Shown here: one piece after another, positions 34,154 to 44,569 of the stretch
How the letters are laid out: every line of letters starts with the position of its first letter
Position numbering within the stretch: the stretch's first letter is position 1
Assembly: GCA_035610365.1 (NCBI GenBank)
Contig: CM069434.1
Span: 101,792,806-101,856,805 of the forward strand
DNA: 64,000 bases
DNA from: Aquatica leii
Lineage: Eukaryota > Arthropoda > Insecta > Coleoptera > Lampyridae
Direction of reading: 5' to 3'
Made by a program: the position numbers and the translations under genes
The notes under the pieces: generated by a model
The model's input: only the letters and a program-made list of their open reading frames with translations
What the model was told of the DNA's origin: nothing
The model's database searches: none

Positions 34154-35345
34154 TTAAGTTGTATGAAACCTGTAAAAACAGTTATTATTCTTATTAAGAG
34201 ATAAGAGAAGTCCACATTTAGAACACATTATGTAAGAAAGTGAAGAACATTTGGGCAGTTTACATCTCTGCCTCTCTTGAGTGTACAAAGACCAATGTGA
34301 GTGACCATCGAGCCCTACATCTTTTGGGGGAATAAATCCAGCGGTTGCTGATCTTTTCTTCTTTTCAACAATTTTTCTCTCCAATTCCGAGGATCTGCCT
34401 CTTTTTGAAAAACGCTGAGATCCTAGGTTGCATAAACAATAGGCAACTTCTGCCCTGAACTCAGCCAGTTTTAGATATTTTTTTGCGCAAGAGAACTCCT
34501 ATAAATGAGCCAGGCATGGACCAATGTCATATCAAGAACGTGGTACAACAATCTCATGTACAATTTTTTTGACTTTATCTTGTTGTGATGGCGTCCTATA
34601 AGGGCTATCCATGAGATCAACGCCCCCCCCCCCATATGCTCGTTGTACTCAAACACTAAATTGGGACAATCAATATTTATTCTCTGCTTTGCTTTTCGAT
34701 CGTACCTTTCGGTTTTTCCTTTTGGAAATTCTCCACTATGTGTTAACAACAAACATACAGTCTTATTATCCCTCCAAGCAACTGATGAAATACTACTCCC
34801 TCGAAGTCACAGACAAACTCAACCGAGGAACCACGATTCATTTTTTTCATCCTATCTTCTGATGGCAGCTTACAGTTTGGTAAGCGAAGCCAGTTTACAG
34901 TACCCAAGAAATAAATACCTCTGTTGACAGCATACTCTCTCCAGTGAAAGTTTTAGCAGCGTCGTGAATTTTTAGATTTTTTTTCTTCCATGTAACATTT
35001 TTTGATTTTAGAATAAGTGTCTCGGTAGCATGTTGAGAACTCGCCTGGTAGATCTGTTTGAGGAATGGCTTTATGGTGAACAATATTTGTATCTGTGGAT
35101 GTTCCAGGTTGCAGACTTATTGCAGAATTCTTATTTTCCGAAACTAAAACAAATCCGTCGTCAAACTGTACAAGTAGGTTGTTTATGTCTAGGTCGTCTG
35201 AGTCGTCGCACAAGCTGCTGACTAACATAAGATCCTCAAATTCGTCTTTTTCTGACTCGCTCTGGTCTAAATCATTGTCACTGTTCCAGAAATTTGCTGC
35301 AATCTCTTTTAACTCACGTTCACTGAGTGCTTTCTTGTTATCCAT
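34154..35345 (-). pseudogene. piggyBac transposase with deleted catalytic core
   Basis: The minus-strand reading begins at 35345 with MDNKKALSERELKEIAANFW and a long acidic N-terminal region (SESEKDEFEDL, DDSDDLDINN), usual for piggyBac proteins. Near 34950 it jumps directly to NRGIYFLGTVNWLRLPNCKL, the late GT-VRxNRLPNC block, so the segment that would hold the first two catalytic Asp residues is absent. Next come LLTHSGEFPKGKTERYDRKA, NLVFEYNEHMGGGALISWIA (MGGVDLLD-like, lacking the VD), and IKSKKLYMRLLYHVLDM. The C-terminal Cys-rich metal-binding domain (KLPKCSSLSY, CSKCGLLLSLNKNNNCFYRF) ends at 34154. Several frames are needed to read it. It is a deletion derivative that would depend on transposase from elsewhere. 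Confidence 0.8.
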
Positions 35346-35739
35346 TTTTTATATCCTAGAAAACGCTATGTATCAGATTTGAAACAACAATATTTATTGC
35401 GTGATTATGAAATAATAAAAATACTTGAGCATGCTGTAGGTTTATATACTGGTATATCTTACCTTATTTCTTGATCTGATACATTTACAACGTTACAATC
35501 TTATAAACAATAGCAAAAAAGATGAAGATTAGTAGCAGGGACTAACCATGTGTTCACGCGTTCGACACCTACCTGTAAACTCAGCCAAATTTCGAACTAA
35601 ACAACGGCTGCACGCGATTCTGATCCTAAATACTACACACGTTAGAGTGTCTCGAATATGATACAGTGAACAGTTGGTGTTTAATTTTAAGAAACACTTT
35701 CCCAATATCTGTTTTAAATGGTCGTATCAGATATGTAAC

Positions 35740-35755
35740 ATTGCGCAGTAAAGGG
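35740..35755 (-). repeat. piggyBac right terminal inverted repeat
   Basis: ATTGCGCAGTAAAGGG; partner of 33980-33995. Confidence 0.8.
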
Positions 35756-35759
35756 TTAA

Positions 35760-38438
35760 ATGCTTGCTGAGGTTGACATTATTGCAATATAATAATAACA
35801 TACACTTGTCAATAAATTTTACTTTTTTTTCACACTAATCATAAAAGTATATTCTTTATTTTAGTTAGTTATTTCAAAATTTATCTTGCAAAAGTGTTTT
35901 ACATGATCTTTGTGTTAATAAATTTGAAAAGTTGACGTTTACAATTAATTTTAACGCTAAAAAATGTTTGTCTATCTTTATACTAACGTATCTTCAAAAT
36001 AAATTGCTAAAACTTGAGTTTTGTATTGAGTTTTGGATAAACGTAACTATTTCATAGTTTTGAGATATGCTTAAATTTTTATTCATTTTTTTTAATTGCC
36101 ACAGACTCATATATACAATAATATTCTAATTGTGATTACATTACAAACCAAAAATTGATGCAAACATTATATACTATTTTCAATTGATTTTAATTACTTT
36201 TTTAATAAATACATTTAAATTTTTACATAAGATGAAATAGGTTAGTTAAATGCCAAACAAATGTCATTCTAACTAATTTATGCTATTTAATAAATTTTGT
36301 GTTTACATTTATAGTTGAATCAATAATATAATTTACTTTGTGAATTTTTATACGTTTAACAAAGTTGAATAAAAATCAACCTCTAATAAAGCAGCAGTTT
36401 AAATTATTTTTGCATCTAAAATGTTGGTATTGATTTAAATCGCAACTTTTCTTTGATCGTTTTATGACAACTGTTAAACATTTTACGTTATTTAAATTTT
36501 TACATTTATGTGAACTTATTATAAAGAATAGACAATATTCTAGTGGTAACCAAGTTTCTTCTTTGATGAAAACGATTACCAGTTAAATCTTTTTCAGATA
36601 ACAATTAAGTAACGTTACAAGCCTAATTTGTGTCTAGGCTTAATAATGCTAAAAAATATTGGAATACTTATTATTAATTGACTTTCAATGCGAACGAGGC
36701 TGCGCTTACTACCAACATATTATTTATTAGTAATCTTTTTGGAAAAATTACTTTTATCAAGGAAATTTTAAGCATTTACGTAACGCGTGTGCCAGTGTAA
36801 ATAAATACTAAACATAAATAAAAGTGATTTTTATTATTTATCATAATACTATACTAATCGTGTGTCGAATCTTGTAAATAGTAAAAAATAAAGTTATCAA
36901 ATTCGTTTCAGTATGATTATTAGTAATTGTCAGTAATTGATTTACAAAGCGACGTTTATTGTTGATTACACAAATAATACAATAATACAACCATTTAAAA
37001 TATCAAGCAAAAACCAATTGTTTTTCTCAACTGTACCAGCGTTTTTAAAAATCTGAGCAACTGCTGTTGTTTAAATTAATTACTAATTATTCGGTATATT
37101 AACATAAGTACATAACTGTAACATTTTAAACCAAGTATTTATCTTAATAACAATGTGATGTTTTTCTATTTCATTATAAAACACACTCTGTAAACAAGCG
37201 AAATAATACAGAAAAAAAAATAAACAATTCTATCGCATAATTTAGTCTTGTAATCTTAAGTATTCGTATATAACATAAAATAAAATAATATTGTAACATT
37301 AGTAAATCTCAAAATGTTATAAAAACGGAAAAGAAAACTCGAGTGATAAAGTATTATATTTGAAATAAAATATGAGTAAGTAACCCGAAACAACTTTTTC
37401 ATTTTGAAATTAGATTTTCTTTATATTTATTATATTTCATGTAGAATTAGTTATGATGACTCTATTAATGCAACATCATTTTAAACATTTGTTTAAACTG
37501 GATCTAAAATAATTCCATAGATATTATTTATTCGTTTTTTTCTATTTAACTCGTGTTAAGAATTCAATGTATGTATGTACCTTTAAGGACAATGTCAAAA
37601 ACTAAATACACAAAAGTAAAAACAGTTGTATGCTTCATTTTCTAAAATCTACTCAAAAATTAATAATGTCTGGTTTGTTACAATGTTTAATTTTGTTAAC
37701 TATGTTAGTGCTTTTTTACATTTATTCAATTAAAAAAAAACTGCTTAAAATTTTGCGCGTATTTTAGAGTTGAATTTGTCAAAAATTAAACTATTTTAAT
37801 TGTTTCTGTTGTATAATTTGTTTCAAGATTTTAATTTATAAATCTCGCCAATGCTGTTATCTTTTTTGTTTTACATAGAACACTTTATGTTACATGTTTC
37901 AATTTTACGTTGTGTTGTAATATTATTGTATCTGACACAACTTGTAACTGAAAGTCATTCTTTTTGAAATTATTTATTTGAATACAAAAATTGCTAATAA
38001 TTACATTTATTTATGTATATAATAAAACATTGGATTCAGTCGGGTTTATTTTATAAGTTAACAAAACTTTTGACTTATGCATGGTTAAAAACACTTATCT
38101 TTACTTTTTCAAAAATTTTTAGAGTTGTTTTTAGATTTTTACGAATATAACTATAGAAAGCATATCTGATGTATCAAATTCGTATAATTTTCTGTTAGTG
38201 AAATTTTAATATTGAAAACGATAGTGGAAAAATCACCCCAAAAACGAACGAAGGGGGTAACTGTATAAAATAAAAATGATTATAAATTTGGTACGCTGTA
38301 CATTTTGTTTCTTTTCACACTACAAGAAGAACCGATGATGACCGATGTCTATACACACACCGTGTCTAAAGTTAAACGTTTACCCTTGCCATATCTGTTA
38401 TTTTTATTCCATTTTTTAAATGGAATAGATTTTTACAC
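35760..38438. other. Gene-free AT-rich DNA
   Basis: About 2.7 kb with no open frame above the listing limit until 38305, no motif and no repeat end recognised. Confidence 0.5.
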
Positions 38439-38450
38439 ATTCCAAAAGAA
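38439..38450. repeat. Target-site duplication, left copy
   Basis: ATTCCAAAAGAA, repeated exactly at 38582-38593. Confidence 0.8.
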
Positions 38451-38581
38451 TGTAATAGCGAAGGCTTCCACGGCCGGAGTCTATACAAAGATAAGAACGT
38501 CTTCCGGGTTTGGACCGTGTCATTGTTGTAACCGAAGTTCGGTTACAACAATGACACAGTTCAAACTCGGAAGACGTTCTT
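38451..38581. mobile_element. Small palindromic insertion of the same family as 27399-28064
   Basis: A 131-bp insertion between 12-bp direct repeats. It begins TGTAATAGCGAAGGCTTCCA and continues CGGCCGGAGTCT, the same 5' end as the larger element. From 38491 it is an almost perfect palindrome with arms of about 46 bp around G38537 (ATAAGAACGTCTTCCGGGTT ... GTAACCGAA mirrored). The inverted arm stops at the position, relative to CTTCCGGG, where the larger element's arm also stops. It lacks the hammerhead and the tandem block, because the fold switches strand just before them. Confidence 0.75.
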
Positions 38582-38593
38582 ATTCCAAAAGAA
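38582..38593. repeat. Target-site duplication, right copy
   Basis: Exact copy of 38439-38450. It shares its first two bases with the last bases of the palindrome, so the boundary is uncertain by 2 bp. Confidence 0.75.
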
Positions 38594-38739
38594 AATTAAA
38601 TTTTCAACAAAAAATTCTTAGCTTAAAAATTAACAAATAATAAACATTTAAACTTTTAACGATAAATGTTACAAAACTAACATAGGAAAAAAAACTGACA
38701 TATTTGAGTATGCAGAAAAAAATTTACAGAAGCACTAGA

Positions 38740-39540
38740 ACATTACATTACATGTTTCAAAACATTGCCGTTTTGCTCAATACATTTTTCAGCTTGCCGG
38801 ATAACACTTCTTATCACTTTGAGAAGAGTTCTTCCATCAATGTTTGAAAAGTATTTTTAATTGCCTTTTCTAACTGGTTCACGTTTTAATACCGTTGTTT
38901 GTAGATCTCATCTCTCAAAAAACCTCAAAGATAAAAATTTAGAGGTGGTAATCCGGCGACTCTGCAGCCCAATAAATTGGCCCGTTTGTACCTATCAATT
39001 GACGGTCAAAGATTCACCCACAAAATAATTATGAGTAGGTGCTTCATTCTGTTGAAAGTGAGAATGTGGGTAAGCAATCAACAGAATCTTTAGAAAATTA
39101 TTAATAAATGGTTCTAATAACGCGGCATATCACTCTCTAGTTAAATTAGCGCGATAGGAAACGGAATCAACAATTTGCAAACCTATTAAACCACATTAAA
39201 CATTTAAGCTTAAGAGGTGTTGCGGATCAGTTATAAGAGGATTTGATCTGCTCTAGTAATGATTGTGTTTGTTGCACTTACTTGAAGTGGAAAAGTTAGA
39301 ACCGCAGTTACAAAAAAATACTCTTCTTACTGCATCTCCAGCTGCTAAAGTGTGCATGTTTTCTAGTTTACAGAGATGAAGTTTATGTTTTTGCAAAACC
39401 GTTTGAATTTGTGCTTTTTTTCATATCTAACTGCAACTTTGAAAACAGTAGCGTCTCTGATCAATTTTCCAGGAAATGTTTCTAAATACGCTAGCATAGT
39501 CGTATTTGTTTGTTCATCGATTATAAAAAGATTGCTTCTT
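38740..39540 (-). pseudogene. Mariner-type transposase relic (third copy type)
   Basis: Minus-strand frames show, in order: FQQNEAPTHNYFVGES (usual FQQDGAPAHN, second catalytic Asp now Asn), LTVNxQLIGTNGPIYWAAESPDYHL (usual GTNGPI-WPARSPDLTPLDFF), FEVFxEMRS, LKILFKH, and a C-terminal SASGKMY. Upstream text (MLAYLETFPGKLIRDATVFK) may belong to the N-terminus. The domain order matches the mariner transposases represented at 21-389 and 4150-4421, but it is more decayed, with many stops. Confidence 0.6.
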
Positions 39541-39893
39541 CTCTTGTTTTCTTAAATGTACATAGGTTCATTGTTTCTGAATTTTAGAAAAAACTGTACA
39601 TTTGGTGCTTGACGATTCGAAAATATAATCTGGTAATGCTGCAGTCGTATAGTGCATTTGCAGATTTATTTCTGCACGCCAGATATACCTCAGACATGTC
39701 ACATTTTTGTAAATAAGTGAAAGGCATTTCAAAGCTGTCACAAACAAAAATATTGAGAAACAACTAGCTTTCTTAATATGAGAACGATACAACTCCTCCA
39801 AAAACTTAATAGTTTGGTGTGTTTCTACGCGACCATAGATCCTTCAATGTGGAGGATAGGCACAACTCAAAAAAAAACTCTGTAGTAATTGTA

Positions 39894-39932
39894 GCTACGT
39901 TTCGTTGGCTATTGTGCCATCTTTATCAGGCC
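39894..39932 (-). ncRNA. Hammerhead-ribozyme-like motif (one core change)
   Basis: Minus strand: GGC, CTGATAA (G8 to A), helix II TGGC/GCCA with an ACAATA loop, then AC, GAAA, CGTA, GCT. Helix I pairs with one G-U. It is followed on the same repeat by about 200 bp of non-coding DNA and a minisatellite. The core change predicts loss of cleavage. Confidence 0.5.
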
Positions 39933-40133
39933 AATCTAACAGTGGAATGTTTAATTTCTGCCCAAATATACATATAATTAAAACATGGACAAAGTAGGAA
40001 AGCACGAAAACATATAACCTTATACGACACAAACATAACCCACACATAAGCTGAATCTCAATGATCATCACAATTTGTCACTAACTAATAACTTTATACA
40101 AAACATACTCAAAGAAAAATAATAATAATAAAT

Positions 40134-40375
40134 GTACGTGAAAGAAACTAGCCCGTCAGTAACTCTCCTTTCGCGAGTACGAAAAAAGACCCCACCCGTC
40201 AGTAACTTTTCTTCGGATAAATGAAAAAAACCAACGCGTGAATAACTTTTTCGAGTAGGTACAAAAAACCAGCGGTAAATTAACTCCCTTGCGCGAGTAC
40301 GTTAAAAAAAACAGCCCGACAGTAACTTCTTTTTTGCAAGTAAGTCAAAAGAACTCCCGTATGCAACTTTCTTTG
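40134..40375. repeat. Minisatellite, about 6 units of about 40 bp
   Basis: Degenerate units of the form GAGTACG-AAAAAA-CC-CCCGTCAGTAACTTTTCTTCG. Unit starts are near 40134, 40176, 40215, 40252, 40294 and 40337. Units differ at 15-30% of positions. It lies in the same repeat block as the hammerhead motif at 39894. Confidence 0.7.
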
Positions 40376-41029
40376 TTTTTGGACCCCGTCCGGGTTTCTA
40401 AAACCTTCGTTTAAAACTTTCCTCCTTCTTTGTACGCAATTTTGACTTTATTTCCTAAAACGCTTCTTTCTGATTAGTTAAGTTCACAAACCTTCTCAGT
40501 ACCAAATCTACTAATTCGCTTTTCCTTTTTTACTCAATCTGTTGAAAGCAGCGTTATGCTTCTTTCTACCCTTTGAATGTTACAACGTTTTGTTACTGGG
40601 CGGCGATGCGTGTTTCAAATGAAATAAAAATTTACCGATTTTAACATTTTTTTCTACTATAATTATTAAACAAATGCGCTACTGACTATAAAGAAGCATT
40701 AAAGAGATGAACTTTACTTTAACATGAATCCTTTCTCTAGTCTTAACAGATTTATAACGCTAATAATATTTACAATTGCTTGACTGTTGCTACAATTTCA
40801 ACATTTAAAATCTACTCAAATTTAATTTTACGTACTTTCGTCCTATGTTGATAACTTTACAGTGAAATCGTTTATGACTTAAGCTAGTAATTACCGATAG
40901 TTTTTATTATAAAACTTAAATCAGATTTATTGAATTATTACTTCGTTTATGCATTTTAAAATTTGAACATAAATTATCGGTAATGGTAAAGTAGTTTATC
41001 CTCCTGTTAGTCAAATTGTAGTTAGTTCT

Positions 41030-41250
41030 AGATTTTATCTTCTTTAGGAGGGGCAATAAAAACCACTCTAAACTGTTTATATGGCTACGTTTCGTGCCTC
41101 TAGTGTGCACTTCTTTAGGCCACTGAAAATTTATTTACGGTAAGTGAACCACATTACACAACGTAGATAACAACTAACTCAATTTGTTAATAGGTACAGC
41201 ATACAACCAAAAAATACAACAAAAAACTTACAAGAAAAGGTTACGAGTGG
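41030..41250 (-). repeat. Penelope-like terminal repeat fragment with hammerhead motif
   Basis: Homologous to 12290-12500 (same block order). It ends where the intron-bearing transposase gene becomes readable. Confidence 0.5.
41083..41121 (-). ncRNA. Hammerhead-ribozyme-like motif (decayed)
   Basis: Minus strand: GGC, CTAAAGA (consensus CTGATGA, changes at G5 and U7-G8), helix II GTGC/GCAC, GAAA, CGTA, GCC. Pairing of helices I and II is kept, but the catalytic box is broken. Confidence 0.45.
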
Positions 41251-42718
41251 TACGGAATTAGGAAAACGTGGTTATGAATTGGTAGTTTCGTTAATTGAAT
41301 TTTTCGAGCAAGAACGTGATGCAGGTGGACCGTTTTTATCTTTGAATAATGTTCGAGAGGTATGTTTAACTAATTACAATTAAGAACAAAATTACTTTTT
41401 AAGTTTTATTACAGCGTGTAGCAGTTGCCTTAAAGATAAGTATTTTCACCGTAAACCGAGCATCCCAGAAAGTTAACGATGAAAGTATCCCGAGTACTTC
41501 TCAATTGAAACGAAAACTTCCAAGGCCAGTAACAAACATTGATAACTTTGCCAAGGTTGCTATTCGAAACACAATTTATAGAATGTATGAAAATAGTAAG
41601 CTGTAAAATTAGTAAAAATTCAATTTAACAATTTTAATTAACTTAGATGAACCTGTAACAGTTCAATTATTGAGACAGAAACTTGTTGCTGACGAACTTT
41701 TTAAAGAATGTGAAACATCATTAAATACTGTTCTCAAAAACATAGGATTTAAGTACCAAAAAGATAATCCTAGACGAGGTTTAATGGAATTACCAAACAT
41801 TGTAATCAAACGGATTCGATTCTTAAAAGAGTATTTAAGAATTCAAAAAGCAAAAACTTATGAATTTGTTTACCTGGATGAAACCTGGATTTTTCAGAAT
41901 GCTACAGTGGGTCGTTCTTGTAAAAACTACCAAAGTCGATGGCAAAAGGTAACTTAGATAAAACTTTTATTATGCTTATTATTAAAATTTGTTAAAAACA
42001 GGTATATTGTACTTCATGCCGGTAATAAGAATGGATTTATTCCTGGTGCAGACTTGGTGTTTAGTTCCTCGACCAAAAACTCAGATTACCACGGGGAAAT
42101 GAATCAAGCAAATTTTTTGAATTGGTTTGAGAATAAATTACTGAAAAATTTAACTAAACCTTCTGCAATTATAATGGACAATGCTCCATACCACAGTACT
42201 TTGGTTACGAAGACTCCAAATAGTGGATGGAAAAAAGAAGATATCCAGAAATGGTTAAAAGAACAACATGTTTCATTTGAAATCAATTGCTTAAAGAAAG
42301 AGTTACTATACATTGTTGAAAGGTAAATTAATATTTTTCTGTTAATGAATAAACTAAAATTTTGATTTATAGGAATAAACCTGAAAAAATGTATGCAGCC
42401 GATTAATTGGCTGAAAAATATAACCATAAGGTACTTCGTCTCCCTCCCTATCATTGTATATTCAATCCAATTGAACTCATATGGGGAATTACAAAAACTT
42501 ATTATAATAAACATATAGGAAGGGATGGAAAATCAGTTGAAAGCTGCTTAAATATGTGGAAAGAAGCTTTAATTGCGGTGCCAGAAGATGCATGGGCAAA
42601 TTCTGTTCGACATTGCGAACAAATAATAGAAGATTGGTGGAAGAGAGAAGTAGCTTTCGACGACGGGGACGTGGCGCCGCTCATTATTAATTTAAATGAT
42701 GATAGTGACTCTGACTGA
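41238..42718 (+). pseudogene. Intron-containing DDE transposase gene (IS630/Tc1-type), nearly intact
   Basis: Five exons join with GT-AG introns of 55, 51, 53 and 50 bp: up to 41359, 41415-41595, 41647-41948, 42002-42322, 42373-42718. The protein shows LGKRGYELVVSLIEFFEQER, a recognition helix region, VYLDETWIFQN (first catalytic Asp), YIVLHAGNKNGFIPGADLVF, AIIMDNAPYHS (second Asp), VLRLPPYHCIFNPIELIWG (third acid, Glu) and a C-terminus with an acidic end (DDGDVAPLI...DSDSD). The triad is intact. Two lesions are visible: a frame change in exon 3 near 41890-41940 (the end of the exon reads VDGKR in the next frame and joins RYIVLHAG), and TAA at 42404-42406, where Glu is usual before LA-KYNHKVLRLPP. 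No upstream ATG was identified, so the start is missing or in an unseen exon. Confidence 0.8.
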
Positions 42719-42719
42719 T

Positions 42720-43715
42720 TAATAAAATTATATAAATTAATGATGCCCTATTTAAAATGCAAATTGTCTACCATTCAAATTTTTTGTTAAAAAAATATGC
42801 ACATTTGTTTTTCAATGTAGCATGTAAAATAATTGTTAATGTTAGTTTCCTGTTTTTATTATTTTCGTTATAAATAAATTGGCATTAACAATGTTCTCTG
42901 TGTCTTCAGTAGCATTGTTCTCTTTTTCATCTAGTATTTCTTAAAAAAAAGGTTAATAAGTTTATACGAGGATGTCTGGGTCAAAGTTATTGCAGGACAA
43001 CCTGGTGACTTGAGAGTAAGAAACAGAACCAAGGGGCAAACATTGTTCGTTAATTTAATAAATAGTCGCTGCTAGAAGAAATAACTATTATATTAAACTG
43101 TTTTGTTTTTTAGTTCCAAGAATTATACTCCATACCTATGTAGTAATGTAACAAAAAAAAAGATTTTATATAAAACATCGAAGTGTTGGAATAATTCAAA
43201 TAAATGCAATTTATTTGTCAGACGACTTGTTCATTCAAACAATTTATTGAATTCGTGTACCAAAACGGCTAGTAGTTAGTACTGATTGTTCATATTATTC
43301 ACAAAATATATGTAGGTTCTGCTTTTGTTGGTTGTTCCATGATAAATATTATTTTACAACGATGAAATAACTACTGTCGGGATAATTCAGATAAAAAAAC
43401 ATTCTACAATCAACTTGAATAATTGTAATATCAACCAAATTGATATTTGATATTGATTTAATTAAAAGTAAAAACAATTTCACCCTTAATGCAAAGTCGA
43501 ATGCCACTCAGTTCATTAAACAAATCAAGTATCAAATCGGATGATTGAAATATTAATTCTGCCAATCTTACAAATATAAATTTGTGTATAACTAGAGATT
43601 TCTAATAGAACAAACCGCTTATAAAATTATTTAAAAGAATGTAAAACATAACCAATTTTAAATTAACCTCAATAAAATGTCAACATAAGAACTGGCAACA
43701 TTACTTATTCTGACG
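42720..43715. other. Gene-free DNA
   Basis: No supported feature. An AATAAA-rich 3' flank of the transposase gene follows its stop. Confidence 0.45.
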
Positions 43716-44522
43716 TCATAAATTTGAAGTCACGTGGCATTCATCTACTTTTGAGATTACTATAGGATATTTATATGTGCGATATAAAGTACTAATGTTC
43801 GACAGTTTAACTCTAAGATTATTCAGTTCAGAATTGAACCATTTAACATTATTGTCAGTAACTCGAGTTTTTAATACTTTCTGTGGAAAAGCTATTAAAA
43901 AAGCATCCATGAAATTAGAAAAATATATGTTAAATTTAGTTTCAAAAGTAAGATATTCTAGATCTAGATAATGCCAATTACAATTACTAAGTATATAAAA
44001 TAATGCATAACAACCCCTAGTTGTAATAGGTCGAACAGTTTTTTCAATAAACTTATTACTAACAGTTTTACAAAAATTTCCAGATACAGTTAACATTTGA
44101 CCAAAATGATCTGAAAGATTAGTGTCATGTACTGTGCACTCAAAAGATTGCAAACAGAAATTTATAAAAATATTATCTAAACAATTTTTTTTCCTAGTAG
44201 CTGAATGTACAGTTTGACAAAAACCATAAGTAGTAAACACTCCACATAAATCTGCGGTATTCTTTTCATCGGGACTGTTAAATTTAACATTGAAATCTCC
44301 AACAATTATGATTTTCTTAAATTTTAAAAGTTTAGATAGTAAGTTATTTATTATATCAAGAAAAACTTTAAAATCGCCATTTGGTGAACGATATATTGTC
44401 ACAGTAACTATATTAAAGTCGGTGCACGTTACAGCCGAAATTTCTCCGTGTATCTCTACCGATAACTCATTAACGTCATCCAGTTTTTTAAAGCATATAC
44501 CTGGTTTACTCAAGATTAGCAC
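43716..44522 (-). pseudogene. LINE endonuclease (APE type) fragment
   Basis: The 268-residue open frame on the minus strand reads GVLILSKPG-like (MLILSKPGICFKK), VTIYRSPNGDFKVFLDIINN, IIIVGDFNVKFNS (catalytic Asp/Asn of APE endonucleases), CLDNIFIN, and TNLSDHFGQMLTV (the SDH motif with the catalytic His). It ends in the EN-RT linker (WFNSELNNLRVKLSN). The uninterrupted frame makes it one of the youngest-looking coding pieces here. However, the N-terminal QET/N region is absent above about 44530, where the text no longer matches, and no reverse transcriptase follows below 43716. The clade is probably CR1- or Jockey-like; I am not certain. Confidence 0.8.
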
Positions 44523-44569
44523 ACCGCCATGACCGCGTATTTTTCGAGCATAGTAGTAGAAGCACTAAT

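Larger units (their letters stand above)
33976..35759. mobile_element. piggyBac-like transposon, internally deleted, with TTAA target duplication
   Basis: TTAA at 33976-33979 and 35756-35759 flank an element of 1776 bp (33980-35755). Its ends are CCCTTTAATGCGCGAT and, reading inward from the right, CCCTTTACTGCGCAAT. TTAA duplication and CCCTTT-type ends are hallmarks of piggyBac elements. Near both ends lies a subterminal block GTCGTATCA-AT-TGT-ACA, in the same orientation (34110-34132 and 35722-35744). Inside is a minus-strand transposase missing its catalytic centre. Confidence 0.85.

Noticed and set aside
34611-34927. Two overlapping plus-strand open frames of 83 and 94 residues
   Set aside because: They are antisense to the piggyBac transposase fragment, whose motifs are clear on the minus strand.
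38305-38640. 111-residue plus-strand open frame
   Set aside because: It runs through the 131-bp palindromic insertion and its target duplications, so the frame is chance; no domain.
40134-40375. Regularly spaced repeats that might suggest a CRISPR array
   Set aside because: Units are degenerate and contiguous without conserved repeats separated by unique spacers, and the DNA is eukaryotic; it is a minisatellite.
42104-42514. 136-residue open frame on the minus strand
   Set aside because: It is the antisense of exons 4 and 5 of the plus-strand DDE transposase and crosses an intron; no motif of its own.
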